Below are positions 63,277 to 64,000 of a DNA stretch of 64,000 nt, one piece after another. The translations under genes and the position numbers were made by a program. Below the pieces are notes generated by a model. It was not told where the DNA came from. It did no database searches and was given only the letters and a program-made list of their open reading frames with translations. The stretch's first letter is position 1, and each line of letters opens with the position of its first letter. The stretch is taken from contig NC_135498.1 in assembly GCF_052857255.1 (NCBI RefSeq), positions 117,342,281 to 117,406,280 of the forward strand, read 5' to 3'. This DNA comes from Amblyomma americanum. Its lineage: Eukaryota > Arthropoda > Arachnida > Ixodida > Ixodidae.

Positions 63277-63734
63277 CTGCACCAGAAATGACAGTGACAG
63301 TTGGTTACTATGTCAAGAGAAAAGGCAGAGTCGGAACAGACGTCTCCTTGAGATACTCTCCGACCGACCTTTTACAGACCTTCATGACAGCTCTTGCAAA
63401 CAGTCCCTACAGCGTTCCATGAGTATAGTGGCATGTAGCGTCCCGCCAAGCCCGAAATCATGGACCTGGGCTGGCTTGTACGACCAAATAAGACAGTGTT
63501 AGTCCCTCTCTTGTCATATTCACGGTCTTAAAACCTCGCGGTTCACTGTCGGTGTGCACTTCAAGCCGACAGCTAACACCGACTGAAACCTTGGTAACTC
63601 AATGTTTTATTCAGTGTTCGTGGCGCTCTTGAGCCGCCCATGGACCACCTTTCCTTTTCTCAAAACTGAGCAGAGGTTTCTAGACCAGCGAATAAGATTA
63701 GACTGGGAATAAAACTTATTTAATGCGGCGGCAG

Positions 63735-63955
63735 CGTTTCGATGGGGGCGAAACGCAAAGGCGCCCGCGTGCTGTGCAATGCCAATGCATGTTAAAGATC
63801 CCCAGGTGGTATAAATTATTCCTGAGCCATCCCCTACAACATCTTCCTCTCTTCTTTCACTCCCTCCTTCATTCCTTCCCTTACAGTGCGGTTCAGGTGT
63901 CCGCCGAGATGTGAGAGAGATACTGCGCCATTTCCTCTCCCCAAAAAAACAATTT
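63735..63955 (+). mobile_element. Ruka-like SINE, head missing
   Basis: Orthologous to 31,885-32,108; its tail reaches near the window end, with repeated AAAAACAATTT units. Confidence 0.7.
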
Positions 63956-64000
63956 TCAAAAAAACAATTTCTTATTTTTTATTGGTTTATTTTTGGTTTA

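Larger units (their letters stand above)
33868..64000. repeat. Long direct duplication, copy 2 (cut by window end)
   Basis: This is the second, collinear copy of the unit starting at position 1. The alignment offset falls from 33,867 at the left to about 31,850 at the right because copy 1 has more net insertion. The window ends near the position matching 32,150 in copy 1, so the exon-2-like part of locus A (32.3-32.7 kb in copy 1) is missing here. Private insertions in this copy are a CR1/L2-like LINE (36,476-37,640) and two Ruka-like SINEs (53,996-54,307 and 54,580-54,745). Confidence 0.95.

Overview
The window is eukaryotic and almost certainly from a hard tick (Ixodidae, probably a metastriate). 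The best evidence is more than twenty copies or fragments of a tRNA-headed SINE that I recognise as Ruka-like. Its hallmarks are an RNA polymerase III A box and B box in the head, a conserved body, a pyrimidine-rich segment and a TAA-type tail. There is no bacterial-style gene organisation, no complete host gene, and no tRNA or rRNA gene that I would defend as functional. Most of the sequence is transposable-element mosaic. It is continuous, with no gap characters.

The dominant structure is a long direct duplication. Positions 1 to about 33,867 (copy 1) are repeated at 33,868 to the window end (copy 2), collinear and in the same orientation. By eye they differ by roughly a few percent, plus indels. 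The offset drifts from +33,867 at the left to about +31,850 at the right because each copy has private insertions and deletions. Private to copy 1 are a 5'-truncated RNase H LINE (4,725-5,895), a Ruka SINE (7,996-8,320), an in-frame 1,092-bp tandem duplication inside a LINE (8,466-10,649), a segment with STPR-like repeats (28,672-29,245) and a Ruka fragment (30,369-30,607). Private to copy 2 are a CR1/L2-like LINE fragment (36,476-37,640), a full-length Ruka (53,996-54,307) and a truncated Ruka (54,580-54,745). Several have target-site duplications in one copy and an empty site in the other, so the insertions came after the split. I cannot see the outer junctions, so more units may lie on either side.

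Beneath the transposons, on the minus strand, each unit carries parts of three paralogous genes. Read leftwards they are: locus A (first exon at 33.8-34.0 kb, exon-2-like relic at 32.3-32.7 kb, candidate exon at 31.25-31.43 kb); locus B (first exon at 23.0-23.2 kb, transmembrane exon at 20.8-21.2 kb, candidate exon at 18.55-18.70 kb); and locus C (first exon at 6.7-6.9 kb, transmembrane exon at 2.8-3.1 kb). In copy 2 the B exons are at 55.75-55.97, 53.07-53.43 and 50.90-51.05 kb, and the C exons at 40.24-40.42 and 37.81-38.11 kb. Locus A's left first exon is cut by the window start, and the candidate A exon recurs at 63.10-63.28 kb. First exons share a MVGPxPxPF(D/N)RT(H/N)YSDSS motif, a GTACGT splice donor, and in A and B a YY1-like AAAATGGCGA box just upstream. 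Second exons encode a hydrophobic segment after basic residues, with N-glycosylation sequons after it, as in a single-pass type II membrane protein. I cannot name the family. Some copies are damaged: A lacks an ATG and is frameshifted, and C is frameshifted in copy 1 only.

The rest is layered transposons. About 11 kb of I-clade-like non-LTR retrotransposons sits directly upstream of locus C's first exon (7,036-18,137 and 40,555-50,490): two minus-strand truncated elements (B, C) abutting tail to head, then a nearly full-length plus-strand element (D) with a zinc-knuckle ORF1 and an endonuclease-RT-RNase H ORF2, both broken. A different minus-strand LINE (F) near 24-26 kb and 57-59 kb is split by a roughly 1.6-kb hAT-like DNA element with an 8-bp target-site duplication. 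The spans at 26.4-28.7, 29.25-30.35 and 59.2-62.9 kb contain nothing I can assign.
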